A stretch of 64,000 nucleotides of DNA from Paracoccus zhejiangensis (GTDB lineage Bacteria > Pseudomonadota > Alphaproteobacteria > Rhodobacterales > Rhodobacteraceae). Both the position numbers and the translations under genes were made by a program. Below, one piece after another: positions 18,919 to 28,256 of this stretch. Within the stretch, counting starts at the first letter, position 1, and every line of letters begins with the position of its first letter. The DNA is taken from assembly GCF_002847445.1 (NCBI RefSeq), contig NZ_CP025430.1:620001-684000 (forward strand), in the 5' to 3' direction. The notes beneath the pieces were generated by a model that worked only from the letters and a program-made list of their open reading frames with translations, ran no database searches and was not told the DNA's origin.

Positions 18919-19761
18919 CTACCGGTTCGGCCAGAGCGTCGCGTGCCGGTTCACGTCCTTGTAGAGCAGATAGCGGAACGGCCCCGGACCGCCGGCATAG
19001 CAGGCCTGCGGGCAGAAGGCGCGCAGCCACATGAAATCGCCGGGGCCGACCTCGACCCAGTCGCGGTTCAGGCGATAGACCGCCTTGCCTTCCAGCACGA
19101 ACAGCCCGTGTTCCATCACATGGGTCTCGGCAAAGGGGATGCTGCCGCCGGGCTGCAGGGTGACGATGGTGACATGCATGTCATGGCGCAGGTCGGTCGG
19201 ATCGACGAATCGGGTCGTAGCCCATGCGCCGTTGGTGTCGGGCATGGCGTTGGGGGTGACGTCCTGTTCCTGCGTCACGATCACGTCGGGCTTGCCGATG
19301 CCCGGCGCCGGCTGCCAGCGCTTGCGCCACCAGTGAAAGCCGGTCTTGCCATCCGTCGCATTGCGCACCGACCATGCGGTTCCGGCGGGGATATAGGCAT
19401 AGCCGCCCGGCGTCAGGACATGATCCTTGCCGTCAATGGTAGCGCGCAATTCGCCATCGGTGACGAACAGCACATGCTGCACCTCGGGATCACCATCGGG
19501 CGCATCGCTGCCGCCGCCCGGCGCCAGTTCGACGATGTACTGGCTGAAGGTCTCGGCGAAACCGCTGAGCGGCCGGGCGATCATCCACATCCGCATCCCG
19601 TCCCAGCCCGGCAGGTAGCTGGTGACGATGTCGCGCATGGTGGAACGCGGGATGACGGCATAGGCCTCGGTAAAGACGGCGGTGTCGGTGGTCAGGTCGG
19701 TCTGCGGCGGCAGGCCGGCGATCGGGCCGGTATAGGTGCGGGTCGGGGGGGTGATGGTCAT
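18919..19761 (-). CDS. allE: (S)-ureidoglycine aminohydrolase, bicupin
   Basis: 280 residues with two cupin domains (about 60-150 and 190-270). Metal-binding residues are in the second cupin: E-T-H-V-M-E-H-G and W-L-R-A-F-C-P-Q. Converts (S)-ureidoglycine to (S)-ureidoglycolate and ammonia after allantoate hydrolysis. The start overlaps the stop of the PuuE-UraD gene by ATGA, so urate/allantoin steps are co-translated. Confidence 0.92.
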   Translation of the reverse strand: MTITPPTRTYTGPIAGLPPQTDLTTDTAVFTEAYAVIPRSTMRDIVTSYLPGWDGMRMWMIARPLSGFAETFSQYIVELAPGGGSDAPDGDPEVQHVLFVTDGELRATIDGKDHVLTPGGYAYIPAGTAWSVRNATDGKTGFHWWRKRWQPAPGIGKPDVIVTQEQDVTPNAMPDTNGAWATTRFVDPTDLRHDMHVTIVTLQPGGSIPFAETHVMEHGLFVLEGKAVYRLNRDWVEVGPGDFMWLRAFCPQACYAGGPGPFRYLLYKDVNRHATLWPNR

Positions 19762-21164
19762 TTCAGGGCCTCGTGCAGGCGAAGTTCGGCGATGCGCATG
19801 ACCTGACGTTCGGCCTCGGCGCGTTCGGTGGCGGTGTCGTTGTCGACCCGGCGGGCCATGGCGCGCTGGATGCCAGCCTTGTCATGGTCGCGCACGGCGA
19901 TGATGAAGGGGAAACCGTGCTTGGCGGTATAGGCGTCGTTCAGCCGGGTGAATTCGGCCTTTTCTTCGTCGGTCAGCGCGTCCAGACCGGCGCTGGCCTG
20001 CTCGGACGTGCTTTCGGCGGTCAGCCGCTTTGCTGCCGCCAGCTTGCCGGCGAGGTCGGGGTGGGCGATCAGCACGCCAAGCCGTTCCTCGTCGCTGGCG
20101 CTGCGGAAAACCTGCGCCATGCGGGCGGCAAGACCCTCGGCGCTGTCATGAACCGCGCCCATCTCGCCCTCCCAGACCCGTTCCGCGATGAAGGGCGAAT
20201 GCTCGTAGATGCCGCCGAAGCGTTGAACGAAGGTCTCGCGATCCAGTTCCGAGGGGCGCTGGCGCGGCTGCCAGGGATGTTCGCGCGCCCAGTGACGGGC
20301 GATGTCGAGGCGCGAGGCGAACCAGACGCCTTCATGGGCGCGGGCATGGTCCAGAAACTGCTGGATCGCCTTGGCCCGGCCCGGACGCCCGGCCAGACGG
20401 CAATGCAGCCCGATCGACATCATCTTCGGCGCCCCCGCCGCGCCCTCGGCATAGAGCACGTCGAAACTGTCGCGCAGATAGTCGAAGAACTCGACCCCGG
20501 TGCCGAAGCCCTGACCCGAGGAGAAGCGCATGTCATTGGCGTCCATCGTATAGGGCACCATCAGCTGCGGCTTGCCCTTGTGGACATGCCAATAGGGCAG
20601 ATCGTCGGCGATGGTGTCGGCCAGGTATTCGAACCCGCCTTCCTCGCAGCCAAGCGCCACCGTGTTCATCGAGGTGCGGCCCTGGTAGAAGCCGCGCGGC
20701 CGCTCGCCCGTCACCTCGGTATGGATGCGGATTGCCTCGGCGATATGCTCGGCCTCCACCTCGGCGGGGATGTTACGATAGTCGATCCATTTCAGCCCGT
20801 GAGTGGCGATCTCCCATCCCGCGGCCTGCATCGCCTCGACCTGCCCGGGGCTGCGCTTCAACGCATGGGCGACGCCGTAGACGGTGACAGGAATGTCCTT
20901 CAGCATCCGATGCAGCCGCCAGAAGCCGGCGCGGGCACCGTAGTCATAGATCGATTCCATGTTCCAATGCCGCTGGCCGGGCCAGGGCTGAGCGCCGATG
21001 ATCTCGGACAGGAAGGCCTCCGAGGCCGCGTCGCCATGCTCGATGCTGTTCTCGCCGCCCTCTTCGTAATTGACGACGATCTGCACGGCGATCCGCGCGC
21101 CGCCCGGCCATTTCGGATCGGGGGTCTGTTCGCCATATCCTCGCAGGTCGCGGCTGTAGCGCAT
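19758..21164 (-). CDS. puuE-uraD: Allantoinase PuuE fused to OHCU decarboxylase UraD
   Basis: 468 residues from ATG 21164, which has an AAGGAG site. Residues 1-305 are a PuuE-type allantoinase of the polysaccharide-deacetylase fold (Y-E-E-G-G-E-N, H-G-L-K-W-I-D-Y, G-R-T-S-M-N-T). Residues about 310-468 are 2-oxo-4-hydroxy-4-carboxy-5-ureidoimidazoline decarboxylase with the H-P-D-L-A-G-K and K-H-G-F-P-F-I-I-A-V signatures. One chain therefore makes (S)-allantoin from OHCU and opens it to allantoate. The fusion is known in proteobacteria. AllE follows immediately. Confidence 0.94.
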   Translation of the reverse strand: MRYSRDLRGYGEQTPDPKWPGGARIAVQIVVNYEEGGENSIEHGDAASEAFLSEIIGAQPWPGQRHWNMESIYDYGARAGFWRLHRMLKDIPVTVYGVAHALKRSPGQVEAMQAAGWEIATHGLKWIDYRNIPAEVEAEHIAEAIRIHTEVTGERPRGFYQGRTSMNTVALGCEEGGFEYLADTIADDLPYWHVHKGKPQLMVPYTMDANDMRFSSGQGFGTGVEFFDYLRDSFDVLYAEGAAGAPKMMSIGLHCRLAGRPGRAKAIQQFLDHARAHEGVWFASRLDIARHWAREHPWQPRQRPSELDRETFVQRFGGIYEHSPFIAERVWEGEMGAVHDSAEGLAARMAQVFRSASDEERLGVLIAHPDLAGKLAAAKRLTAESTSEQASAGLDALTDEEKAEFTRLNDAYTAKHGFPFIIAVRDHDKAGIQRAMARRVDNDTATERAEAERQVMRIAELRLHEALK

Positions 21165-21323
21165 GGGGCGGGCTCCTTGCTGATGTCTGCCAGAAGAAAG
21201 CCGTGCCGGGCAGGGTATTGCAATCCCGCCAATCCGGAATTCAGTATCAATGAAACGGAGAGGATGGGGCCGCGAAACCTGCGATTTCTGCATGTTTTCG
21301 GGCAAAGCACGGGCGATCCGGCC

Positions 21324-21352
21324 TTGCGTGGCGGGCTTTCGGGGGTTATATC
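21324..21352 (+). promoter_or_regulatory. Probable sigma-70 promoter of rpsA in a 341-base leader region
   Basis: TTGCGT and TATATC are spaced by 17 bases, about 153 bases before the rpsA start. The 21165-21505 gap between the ureide genes and rpsA is otherwise without a recognisable gene. It would give a leader of roughly 145 nt, where S1 autoregulation could act. Confidence 0.5.
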
Positions 21353-21505
21353 GCGCCCAAGTCAAACGGGCGACATGGTCACAACAGACCGCTGAAACTT
21401 GGGTCGGGCAGATTGCCGCGACCCTTTGTCATTCCCGGGAGACGCCAAAGACCGGCGGAGCCAACCGCATGGCCAGACACAACATTGTAAAGGAAACGGA
21501 TACAC

Positions 21506-23185
21506 ATGGCTGAAAAAGCGACCATGGAAGACTTCGAGGCGATGCTCAATGAGAGCCTCGACATGGACACGCCCGACGAGGGCAGCGTTGTCAAGGGCAA
21601 GGTCATCGCCATCGAGGCGGGCCAGGCCATCATCGATGTCGGCTACAAGATGGAAGGCCGCGTCGATCTGAAAGAATTCGCAAATCCCGGCGAAGAAGCC
21701 AGCATCAAGGTTGGCGACGAAGTCGAGGTCTACTTGGACCGCGTGGAAAATGCCCGCGGCGAAGCCTCGATCTCGCGCGAGAAAGCTCGCCGCGAGGAAG
21801 CCTGGGATCGTCTGGAAAAAGCCTATGCCGATGAAGAGCGCGTCGAAGGCGCCATCTTCGGTCGCGTCAAGGGCGGCTTCACCGTCGATCTGGGCGGTGC
21901 CGTGGCCTTCCTGCCCGGCTCGCAGGTCGATGTCCGCCCGGTGCGCGATGCCGGCCCGCTGATGGGTCTGAAGCAGCCGTTCCAGATCCTGAAGATGGAC
22001 CGTCGCCGCGGCAATATCGTCGTGTCGCGCCGCGCCATCCTGGAAGAGAGCCGCGCCGAGCAGCGCGCCGAAGTCATCGCCAACCTGACCGAAGGTCAGA
22101 CGGTCGACGGCGTGGTCAAGAACATCACCGAATACGGCGCCTTCGTCGATCTGGGCGGTGTTGACGGCCTGCTGCACGTCACCGACATGGCCTGGCGCCG
22201 CGTCAACCACCCGTCCGAGATCCTGTCGATCGGCGAGACCGTCAAGGTCCAGGTCGTCAAGATCAACAAGGACAGCCACCGCATCAGCCTCGGCATGAAG
22301 CAGCTGCAGGCCGATCCGTGGGATACCGTGATCGAGAAATTCCCGATCGGTTCGGTGCATTCGGGTCGCGTGACCAACATCACCGATTACGGCGCGTTCG
22401 TTGAACTGGCCGCCGGTGTCGAGGGCCTGGTCCACGTTTCGGAAATGAGCTGGACCAAGAAGAACGTCCATCCGGGCAAGATCGTCTCGACCTCGCAAGA
22501 GGTTGACGTGATGGTTCTGGAAATCGACGAAGCCAAGCGCCGCGTGTCGCTGGGTCTGAAGCAGACGCAGCGCAACCCGTGGGAAGTCTTCGCCGAGACC
22601 CACCCGGCCGGCACCCAGATCGAAGGCGAAGTGAAGTCGATCACCGAATTCGGCCTGTTCATCGGGCTCGAGGGCGACATCGACGGCATGGTTCACCTGT
22701 CGGACATCAGCTGGGATGCCCGTGGCGAAGACGCGATCCAGGACTTCCGCAAGGGCGACGTGGTGAAAGCCGTTGTCCAGGACGTGGATATCGACAAGGA
22801 ACGCATCTCGCTGTCGATCAAGGCGCTGGAAAACGACAACATGGCCGAGGCCGTGGATGGCGTGAAACGCGGCACGATCGTCACCGCAGAAGTGACCTCG
22901 ATCGAGGAAGGCGGGATCGAAGTGGAGTATAACGGCGTCAAGTCGTTCATCCGCCGCAGCGATCTGGCCCGTGACCGCCAGGACCAGCGCCCCGAGCGCT
23001 TCCAGGTCGGCGACAAGGTTGATGCCCGCGTGACCAATATCGACACCAAGACCCGCCGTCTGGGTCTGTCGATCAAGGCCCGCGAGATCGCCGAAGAGAA
23101 AGAGGCGATCGACCAGTATGGCAGCTCGGATTCGGGTGCCTCGCTGGGTGACATCCTCGGCGCCGCGCTGAACCGCAACAACTAA
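21506..23185 (+). CDS. rpsA: 30S ribosomal protein S1
   Basis: 559 residues with six S1 OB-fold repeats, each recognisable by G-x-V-x-x-I-x-x-F/Y-G-A/G-F/V-x-x-L patterns (e.g. I-T-E-Y-G-A-F-V-D-L and I-T-D-Y-G-A-F-V-E-L). Binds mRNA on the 30S subunit for initiation. Codon use is strongly biased, as expected for a highly expressed gene. Ribosome site AAAGGAAA. Normally cmk precedes and ihfB follows rpsA in this group; here three genes separate it from ihfB and cmk is not seen. Confidence 0.98.
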   Translation: MAEKATMEDFEAMLNESLDMDTPDEGSVVKGKVIAIEAGQAIIDVGYKMEGRVDLKEFANPGEEASIKVGDEVEVYLDRVENARGEASISREKARREEAWDRLEKAYADEERVEGAIFGRVKGGFTVDLGGAVAFLPGSQVDVRPVRDAGPLMGLKQPFQILKMDRRRGNIVVSRRAILEESRAEQRAEVIANLTEGQTVDGVVKNITEYGAFVDLGGVDGLLHVTDMAWRRVNHPSEILSIGETVKVQVVKINKDSHRISLGMKQLQADPWDTVIEKFPIGSVHSGRVTNITDYGAFVELAAGVEGLVHVSEMSWTKKNVHPGKIVSTSQEVDVMVLEIDEAKRRVSLGLKQTQRNPWEVFAETHPAGTQIEGEVKSITEFGLFIGLEGDIDGMVHLSDISWDARGEDAIQDFRKGDVVKAVVQDVDIDKERISLSIKALENDNMAEAVDGVKRGTIVTAEVTSIEEGGIEVEYNGVKSFIRRSDLARDRQDQRPERFQVGDKVDARVTNIDTKTRRLGLSIKAREIAEEKEAIDQYGSSDSGASLGDILGAALNRNN

Positions 23186-23211
23186 GCGGGCGGCGATACG
23201 CCACGAGACCT

Positions 23212-23252
23212 GGCCCCGTCCCTGCAGATCGCAGGGGCGGGGCCTTTCCTTT
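23212..23252 (+). terminator. Rho-independent terminator of rpsA
   Basis: A 14-bp stem (GGCCCCGTCCCTGC with GCAGGGGCGGGGCC, one G-T pair), 5-nt loop, then TTTCCTTT. It lies 26 bases after the rpsA stop. Confidence 0.85.
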
Positions 23253-23271
23253 GCGGGGCGGTTGGGTTGGC

Positions 23272-23877
23272 TCAGCCGGGGCGGCGCAGGGCCTTTCGCG
23301 CCTCGTCGACCTCGGGCCTGATCGCGCAGTCGCTGGCGTGATCGTTGATCAGCCCCATCGCCTGCATGAAGGCGTAGATAGTGGTCGAGCCGACGAACTT
23401 CCATCCCCGCTTGCGCAGCTCCTTTGACAGCTTTTCGGAGGCTGGCGAGGTGGAGCGGCTTTGTGGCGCAGCCTCGTCGCCCTCCGGCTCGAACCTCCAG
23501 AGATAGGCCGCCAGCGATCCTTCGGTCTCGACCATGTCGCAGGCGCAGCGGGCATTGTTGATGACGGCCTCGATCTTGCCCCGGTGCCGGACAATGCCGG
23601 TATCCGCCATCAGTCGCGTCACATCGCCCTCGTCGAACAGCGCCACCTTGCGGAAGTCGAAGCCGGCGAAGGCCGCGCGGAAGTTCTCGCGCTTGGCGAG
23701 GATCGTGCGCCAGCTGAGGCCCGACTGGAAGCTTTCGAGGCACAGTTTCTCGAACAGCCTGATGTCGTCGACGACCGGAAAGCCCCATTCGCGGTCGTGA
23801 TAGGCGAAGAACTCCGGCGCGGCTGCGCACCAGCGGCAGCGCGGGCGGCCGTCCGGGCCGGGGATGGTGCCGCTCAT
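23272..23877 (-). CDS. tag: DNA-3-methyladenine glycosylase I
   Basis: 201 residues. Excises 3-methyladenine from alkylated DNA. Typical Tag features are present: the C-R-W-C near the N-terminus, Y-H-D-R-E-W-G-F-P, G-L-S-W-R-T-I-L-x-K-R and G-W-K-F-V-G-S-T-T-I-Y-A-F-M-Q-A-x-G. Its start overlaps the stop of the yciI-like gene (ATGA), so it is the last gene of the tetR-yciI-tag unit. Confidence 0.95.
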   Translation of the reverse strand: MSGTIPGPDGRPRCRWCAAAPEFFAYHDREWGFPVVDDIRLFEKLCLESFQSGLSWRTILAKRENFRAAFAGFDFRKVALFDEGDVTRLMADTGIVRHRGKIEAVINNARCACDMVETEGSLAAYLWRFEPEGDEAAPQSRSTSPASEKLSKELRKRGWKFVGSTTIYAFMQAMGLINDHASDCAIRPEVDEARKALRRPG

Positions 23878-24167
23878 GCCGGCAGCTTCAGGAAATCCAG
23901 CGCGGGCACCGTGCGCTTCGGATCGATCTCGTAGGTCTCGGCGGTCACGATCCCCTCGGCAACGAAGGGATCGGCGGCGATCCGGGCATCGTGAGCGGCC
24001 CGGCTTTCGCCAGCGGCGAGGATCGCGCCTCCGGCATTGGGCGCGAGCGCGCCGACGCAGAGGAAGGCGGCATCGGCAAAGCCCTGGGCGATCCAGTCAT
24101 TATGCGCCGCCATGAACGCAGGCGCCGCGGCGCGATTTTGGGCGAATTTCAGCAAGGTGACAAACAT
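23874..24167 (-). CDS. YciI-like protein
   Basis: 97 residues from ATG 24167 (site GGAG). Ferredoxin-like YciI fold with the conserved H-N-D-W-I, then D-P-F-V-A-E-G-I-V segment; the Asp and His are the expected functional pair. Members include small hydrolases and dehydratases with unknown physiological substrates. Located 13 bases after the tetR stop in the same direction. Confidence 0.88.
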   Translation of the reverse strand: MFVTLLKFAQNRAAAPAFMAAHNDWIAQGFADAAFLCVGALAPNAGGAILAAGESRAAHDARIAADPFVAEGIVTAETYEIDPKRTVPALDFLKLPA

Positions 24168-24180
24168 CGGCGCTCCTAGG

Positions 24181-24762
24181 TCACTGGGCGGGGGCGAGGT
24201 CGGTAAGGGTGGCGAGCCAGTGCTCGATGCCCTCGACCTCGCGGTGAATGATCGTCTCGTCACGCAGGGCCGATGCCATCACCGCCACGCCCTGCGACCA
24301 GACCAACAGGTGCAGCGCCAAGGCCTCGCTACGCTCGCCCGCGCCAAGAGCCCGGAACTGGCAGGCGAGCCAGTCGCGGAAGAGGCCGAAGATCTCGGCC
24401 GCGCGATCTTGCGCGGCGTGATCAAGCTTGGCGAGTTCCGAGGCCAGCGTGCCGACCGGGCAGCCAAAGGCCATGATCTTGGCGCGATTGGCGATCACGA
24501 GGCGGATGAAGGACAGGATGCGGGCGCGCGGGTCAATGGCTTCGGCCTGCCAGCCGTCCAGCAGGACGCGCGTCTTCTCGACGCGGCGGGTAATCACCGC
24601 ATCAAGTATATCGTCCTTGGTCTTGAAATGGTGATAGAAATTCCCGCGCGAGATGCCGAGCGCCGCGGCGATCTCGGCGAAGGATGTCGCCTCGTATCCA
24701 CCCTCGTAGAAGAGGGCATCCGCCTGTTCGACAATCAGTTCGCGCGTGGTGGGCGTTGGCAT
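24181..24762 (-). CDS. TetR/AcrR family transcriptional regulator
   Basis: 193 residues. N-terminal HTH (about 8-55) with G-G-Y-E-A-T-S-F-A-E-I-A-A-A-L-G-I-S-R-G-N-F-Y-H-H-F-K-T-K as hallmark; a helical ligand domain follows. First gene of a tetR-yciI-tag unit. Two inverted operator-like sequences start one base upstream of its ATG, indicating self-repression. The RBS region overlaps the operator, suggesting a leaderless or very short mRNA leader. Confidence 0.92.
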   Translation of the reverse strand: MPTPTTRELIVEQADALFYEGGYEATSFAEIAAALGISRGNFYHHFKTKDDILDAVITRRVEKTRVLLDGWQAEAIDPRARILSFIRLVIANRAKIMAFGCPVGTLASELAKLDHAAQDRAAEIFGLFRDWLACQFRALGAGERSEALALHLLVWSQGVAVMASALRDETIIHREVEGIEHWLATLTDLAPAQ

Positions 24763-24763
24763 G

Positions 24764-24812
24764 TTAGGTCATCTGTCCTAGCTCACATCGATCTCTAGGA
24801 CAGATGACCTAA
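24764..24812. promoter_or_regulatory. Paired inverted operators for the TetR regulator
   Basis: TTAGGTCATCTGTCCTAG (24764-24781) recurs as its exact reverse complement at 24795-24812, with 13 bases between. Each 16-base core (TAGGTCATCTGTCCTA) is itself a near palindrome of the form TAGG-N-CA-N2-TG-N-CCTA. The site therefore looks like two TetR-dimer operators about 31 bp apart, three helical turns. Confidence 0.8.
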
Positions 24813-25073
24813 TTCGTCAATGCCCATGTCGGAACCGCAGGTCGCAGCAACCTCTGGCCCGCCTACGGCGCAATCGTGCCCCTCTGGCCGCGCGCCCGGA
24901 CCCTGACCTTTGGAGGGCTCGCAAGCGACTTTCGCCCTCGGTCGGAAAAGATGGGCATATCAAACCGATGCAACCAAATGACTTGTCTTGCGTTGGGCGC
25001 TATACTCGTGCGAACGGTGGGCCAAGCACCGACCGTCCGTTCCCGTGGTCCAGGCTATTTGCAGGTATAGAAC
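24813..25073 (+). other. Gene-free spacer upstream of ihfB with candidate promoter
   Basis: No credible gene is visible between the TetR operators and ihfB. Near its right end ATGACT (24978-24983) and TATACT (25001-25006) are spaced by 17 bases, a plausible promoter for ihfB with a leader of about 60 nt. The rest shows no repeat or terminator that I can support. Confidence 0.45.
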
Positions 25074-25358
25074 ATGATCCGGTCAGAACTGATCCAGAAG
25101 ATCGCCGAAGAGAACCCCCACCTGTTCCGCCGTGATGTCGAGAGGATCGTCAACACGGTGTTCGAAGAGATCGTCGATGCCATGGCGCGCGGCGACCGGG
25201 TCGAGCTGCGCGGCTTCGGCGCGTTTTCGGTCAAGCAGCGCGATGCCCGCACCGGCCGCAACCCGCGCACCGGCGACGCCGTCGATGTCGAGGAAAAGCA
25301 TGTCCCCTTCTTCAAGACCGGCAAGCTGTTGCGTGACCGGTTGAACGGCGAGGCCTGA
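25074..25358 (+). CDS. ihfB: Integration host factor subunit beta
   Basis: 94 residues, standard length. Forms the IHF heterodimer with IhfA and bends DNA about 160 degrees. Family signatures: M-I-R-S-E-L-I at the start, G-F-G-A-F-S-V, and the R-N-P-R-T-G-D loop with the intercalating Pro. IhfB rather than HU is supported by [11 protein letters not shown]. Located downstream of rpsA as in related genomes, but with the tag-yciI-tetR group in between. Confidence 0.96.
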   Translation: MIRSELIQKIAEENPHLFRRDVERIVNTVFEEIVDAMARGDRVELRGFGAFSVKQRDARTGRNPRTGDAVDVEEKHVPFFKTGKLLRDRLNGEA

Positions 25359-25415
25359 TCGCCGTAGAAAGGCCGCGCGTGCCCGGGCCTTCCGGGCCGG
25401 AAGAAGGGATACCAG

Positions 25416-25859
25416 ATGCGCTTTATCCGCCTGCTTTTCGTCGCCGTGCTGGCCATCGTGCTGATCGCCATAGCGCTCGCCAACCGCGAGATGGTGACTC
25501 TGACCGCCTTCCCGGCGAATTTCGGTCAATACCTGGGCGGCACATGGTCGATCAGCCTGCCGCTGTTCCTGGTGATCTTCCTGGCGATCCTGTTCGGCGT
25601 GGTGATCGGTCTAATCTGGGAATGGCTGCGCGAGGCGCATATCCGCCGCGAATCGCGCCAGCGCGCCAGCCAGGTCGCCCAGCTGGAACGCGAGGTCGGC
25701 CATCTGCGTGACCGCCACGCCGGCCCGCGCGACGAGGTTCTGGCCATTGTCGATCGTCCGCGCGCTGCCGGCGGCACCGGCACCGGCAATCCGCCGCGCC
25801 CGATCGCCTCGCCCTCGCCCGCGCCCGGAACCACGCTGCCGAGCCCCGGCGGACGCTGA
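25416..25859 (+). CDS. LapA domain (DUF1049) membrane protein
   Basis: 147 residues with two hydrophobic helices (about 4-22 and 45-68), then a basic, helical cytosolic segment (E-W-L-R-E-A-H-I-R-R-E-S-R) and a Pro/Gly-rich tail. Lipopolysaccharide assembly protein A-like family, related to E. coli LapA, which scaffolds control of LpxC. Typically sits between ihfB and trpF in Rhodobacteraceae. Stop abuts the trpF start directly (TGAATG). Confidence 0.85.
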   Translation: MRFIRLLFVAVLAIVLIAIALANREMVTLTAFPANFGQYLGGTWSISLPLFLVIFLAILFGVVIGLIWEWLREAHIRRESRQRASQVAQLEREVGHLRDRHAGPRDEVLAIVDRPRAAGGTGTGNPPRPIASPSPAPGTTLPSPGGR

Positions 25860-26492
25860 ATGGCCCAGGTCAAGATCTGCGGCCTCAGCCAGCCCGAGCA
25901 TGTCGCGGCGGCGGTCGAGGCCGGCGCTCGCTACCTGGGCTTCGTGTTCTTCCCGAAATCGCCGCGCGCCGTCAGCCCTGACGAGGCCGCCCGGTTGATG
26001 GCGGACATCCCCGCCGGCATCGCCCGCGTCGGCCTCTTCGTCGATCCCGATGATGCGCTCTTGACCGGGACGCTGGCGGTCGCGCCGCTCGACATGATCC
26101 AGCTGCATGGCAAGGAAAGCCCCGCCCGGGTTGCCGAGATCAAGGCGCTGACCGGGCTGCCGGTGATGAAGGCCTTGGGCGTGGCCGGGCCCGGGGATCT
26201 GGATGCGCTCTGGGATTACGGACTTGTCGCCGACATGCTGCTGGTCGATGCCAAGGCGCCCAAGGATGCGGTGCTGCCCGGCGGCAATGGGCTGGCCTTC
26301 GACTGGCGACTGCTGACCGGGCGCAAATGGCTGAAGCCCTGGCTGCTGGCCGGCGGGCTGACCCCGGCCAACGTGGCCGAGGCGATCCGCCTGACCGGCG
26401 CCTCCGGGGTCGATGTCTCCTCGGGCGTCGAGACTGCGCCGGGCCAGAAGGACAGCGACCTGATCCGCGATTTCATCGCGGCTGCGTCGTGA
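25860..26492 (+). CDS. trpF: Phosphoribosylanthranilate isomerase
   Basis: 210 residues. Third dedicated step of tryptophan synthesis. Catalytic Cys is in V-K-I-C-G-L and the catalytic Asp in L-L-V-D-A-K; the G-G-L-T-P-x-N-V and D-V-S-S-G-V-E phosphate-binding segments are intact. A GNAT gene is wedged between trpF and trpB, overlapping trpF by 4 bases. Confidence 0.96.
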   Translation: MAQVKICGLSQPEHVAAAVEAGARYLGFVFFPKSPRAVSPDEAARLMADIPAGIARVGLFVDPDDALLTGTLAVAPLDMIQLHGKESPARVAEIKALTGLPVMKALGVAGPGDLDALWDYGLVADMLLVDAKAPKDAVLPGGNGLAFDWRLLTGRKWLKPWLLAGGLTPANVAEAIRLTGASGVDVSSGVETAPGQKDSDLIRDFIAAAS

Positions 26493-26941
26493 GCCAGCCG
26501 GTGATCTGGCGCGAGGCCCGGCGCGAGGACGTGCCCGCCATCGTCGCCATGCTCAGCGATGACATGCTGGGCAAGTCGCGCGAAAGCAGCGACATGAGCC
26601 GCTACCTGACCGCCTTCGACGCCATGCGGGCCGAGGGCAGCAATACCATCATCGTCGGCGATGATGCGGGCCTGGTGATGGCCTGCTACCAGCTGACCTT
26701 CATCACCGGCCTGTCGCTGACCGCCGCCCGTCGCGCGCTGATGGAGGGGGTGCGCGTCGCCGCCAGCCATCGCGGGCAGGGGATCGGCGAGGCGATGATG
26801 CACGATGCCGAGGACCGCGCCCGCGCCGCCGGCTGCAGCCTGATCCAGTTCACCACCAACAAGGCCCGCACCGACGCGCACCGCTTCTATGACCGCATGG
26901 GCTTCACCCCGTCCCATATCGGCTATAAGAAGTCCCTCTAG
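26489..26941 (+). CDS. GNAT family N-acetyltransferase
   Basis: 150 residues starting at GTG 26489 (GTGA overlap with trpF). Acetyl-CoA motif A is [15 protein letters not shown], and the C-terminal F-Y-D-R-M-G-F completes the fold. Substrate unknown. Translational coupling to trpF and the 49-base gap to trpB suggest expression with the tryptophan genes. Confidence 0.9.
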   Translation: MSQPVIWREARREDVPAIVAMLSDDMLGKSRESSDMSRYLTAFDAMRAEGSNTIIVGDDAGLVMACYQLTFITGLSLTAARRALMEGVRVAASHRGQGIGEAMMHDAEDRARAAGCSLIQFTTNKARTDAHRFYDRMGFTPSHIGYKKSL

Positions 26942-26990
26942 GTTTCTTTCTCGTCCAAATATCCAAGTCCAGCACCGAAAAGGCAGCGCC

Positions 26991-28217
26991 ATGGCCGATG
27001 ATCTCGTGAACAGCTTCAAGAACGGCCCGGACGAGCAGGGGCGCTTTGGCATCTATGGCGGCCGCTTCGTCAGCGAGACGCTGATGCCGCTGATCCTTGA
27101 CCTCGAGGCCGAGTACGAGCGCGCCAAGACCGATGCGAGCTTCTGGGCGCAGATGGACGATCTCTGGACCCACTACGTCGGCCGGCCCTCGCCGCTCTAC
27201 CACGCCGAGCGCCTGTCGGACCATCTGGGCGGCGCCAAGATCTACATGAAGCGCGACGAGCTGAACCATACCGGCGCGCACAAGATCAACAATGTGCTGG
27301 GCCAGATCCTGTTGGCGATGCGCATGGGCAAGACCCGGATCATCGCCGAGACCGGGGCAGGGCAGCATGGCGTCGCAACGGCCACGGTCTGCGCCCGCTT
27401 CGGGCTGAAATGCGTGGTCTACATGGGCGCGCATGATGTCGAGCGGCAGGCGCCGAACGTGTTCCGCATGCGGCTGCTGGGTGCCGAAGTGGTGCCAGTC
27501 ACCTCTGGTCGCGGCACGCTGAAGGACGCGATGAACGACGCGTTGCGCGACTGGGTCACGAACGTGCGCGACACCTTCTATTGCATCGGCACGGTGGCCG
27601 GTCCGCATCCCTATCCGGCCATGGTGCGCGATTTCCAGTCGATCATCGGCAAGGAGACCAGGGAACAGATCCTGTCGCGCGAAGGCCGTCTGCCCGACAC
27701 GCTGGTCGCGGCCATTGGCGGTGGCTCGAATGCGATGGGGCTGTTCTATCCCTTCCTCGACGACAAATCCGTCCACATCATCGGCGTCGAGGCCGGCGGC
27801 AAGGGCGTCGATGACCGGATGCAGCATTGCGCTAGCCTGACCGGCGGCCGCGCCGGCGTGCTGCATGGCAACCGCACCTACTTGCTGCAGGACAGCGAGG
27901 GCCAGATCCTCGAGGGCCATTCGATCAGCGCCGGTCTCGACTATCCCGGCATCGGGCCGGAACATGCCTGGCTGAAAGACCAGATGCGCGCTGATTACGT
28001 CTCGATCACCGATGACGAGGCACTGGCGGCCTTCCAGCTTTGCTGCGCGACCGAAGGCATCATCCCGGCGCTGGAGCCCAGCCATGCGCTGGCCCATGTG
28101 GCGAAGATCGCCCCCGACCTGCCCAAGGACCACCTGATCGTGATGAACATGTGCGGGCGCGGCGACAAGGACATCTTCACCGTCGCCAAGCATCTCGGCG
28201 TCGACATCAAGACCTGA
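26991..28217 (+). CDS. trpB: Tryptophan synthase beta subunit
   Basis: 408 residues from ATG 26991. PLP enzyme joining indole and serine. PLP-binding Lys is in H-T-G-A-H-K-I-N-N (about 93), the catalytic Glu is in A-E-T-G-A-G-Q-H-G, and the phosphate loop is G-G-G-S-N-A-M-G. trpA is not next to it but at 10.1-10.9 kb on the minus strand. Confidence 0.98.
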   Translation: MADDLVNSFKNGPDEQGRFGIYGGRFVSETLMPLILDLEAEYERAKTDASFWAQMDDLWTHYVGRPSPLYHAERLSDHLGGAKIYMKRDELNHTGAHKINNVLGQILLAMRMGKTRIIAETGAGQHGVATATVCARFGLKCVVYMGAHDVERQAPNVFRMRLLGAEVVPVTSGRGTLKDAMNDALRDWVTNVRDTFYCIGTVAGPHPYPAMVRDFQSIIGKETREQILSREGRLPDTLVAAIGGGSNAMGLFYPFLDDKSVHIIGVEAGGKGVDDRMQHCASLTGGRAGVLHGNRTYLLQDSEGQILEGHSISAGLDYPGIGPEHAWLKDQMRADYVSITDDEALAAFQLCCATEGIIPALEPSHALAHVAKIAPDLPKDHLIVMNMCGRGDKDIFTVAKHLGVDIKT

Positions 28218-28256
28218 ACGGCCGGTTAACCATTCTGACGTTTCCGTGAGGAGGCC

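Noticed and set aside
21362..23830. Very long minus-strand open frame across rpsA
   Set aside because: Mirror of the strongly biased rpsA codons; rpsA is unmistakable on the plus strand, and the frame runs into tag in the wrong phase.
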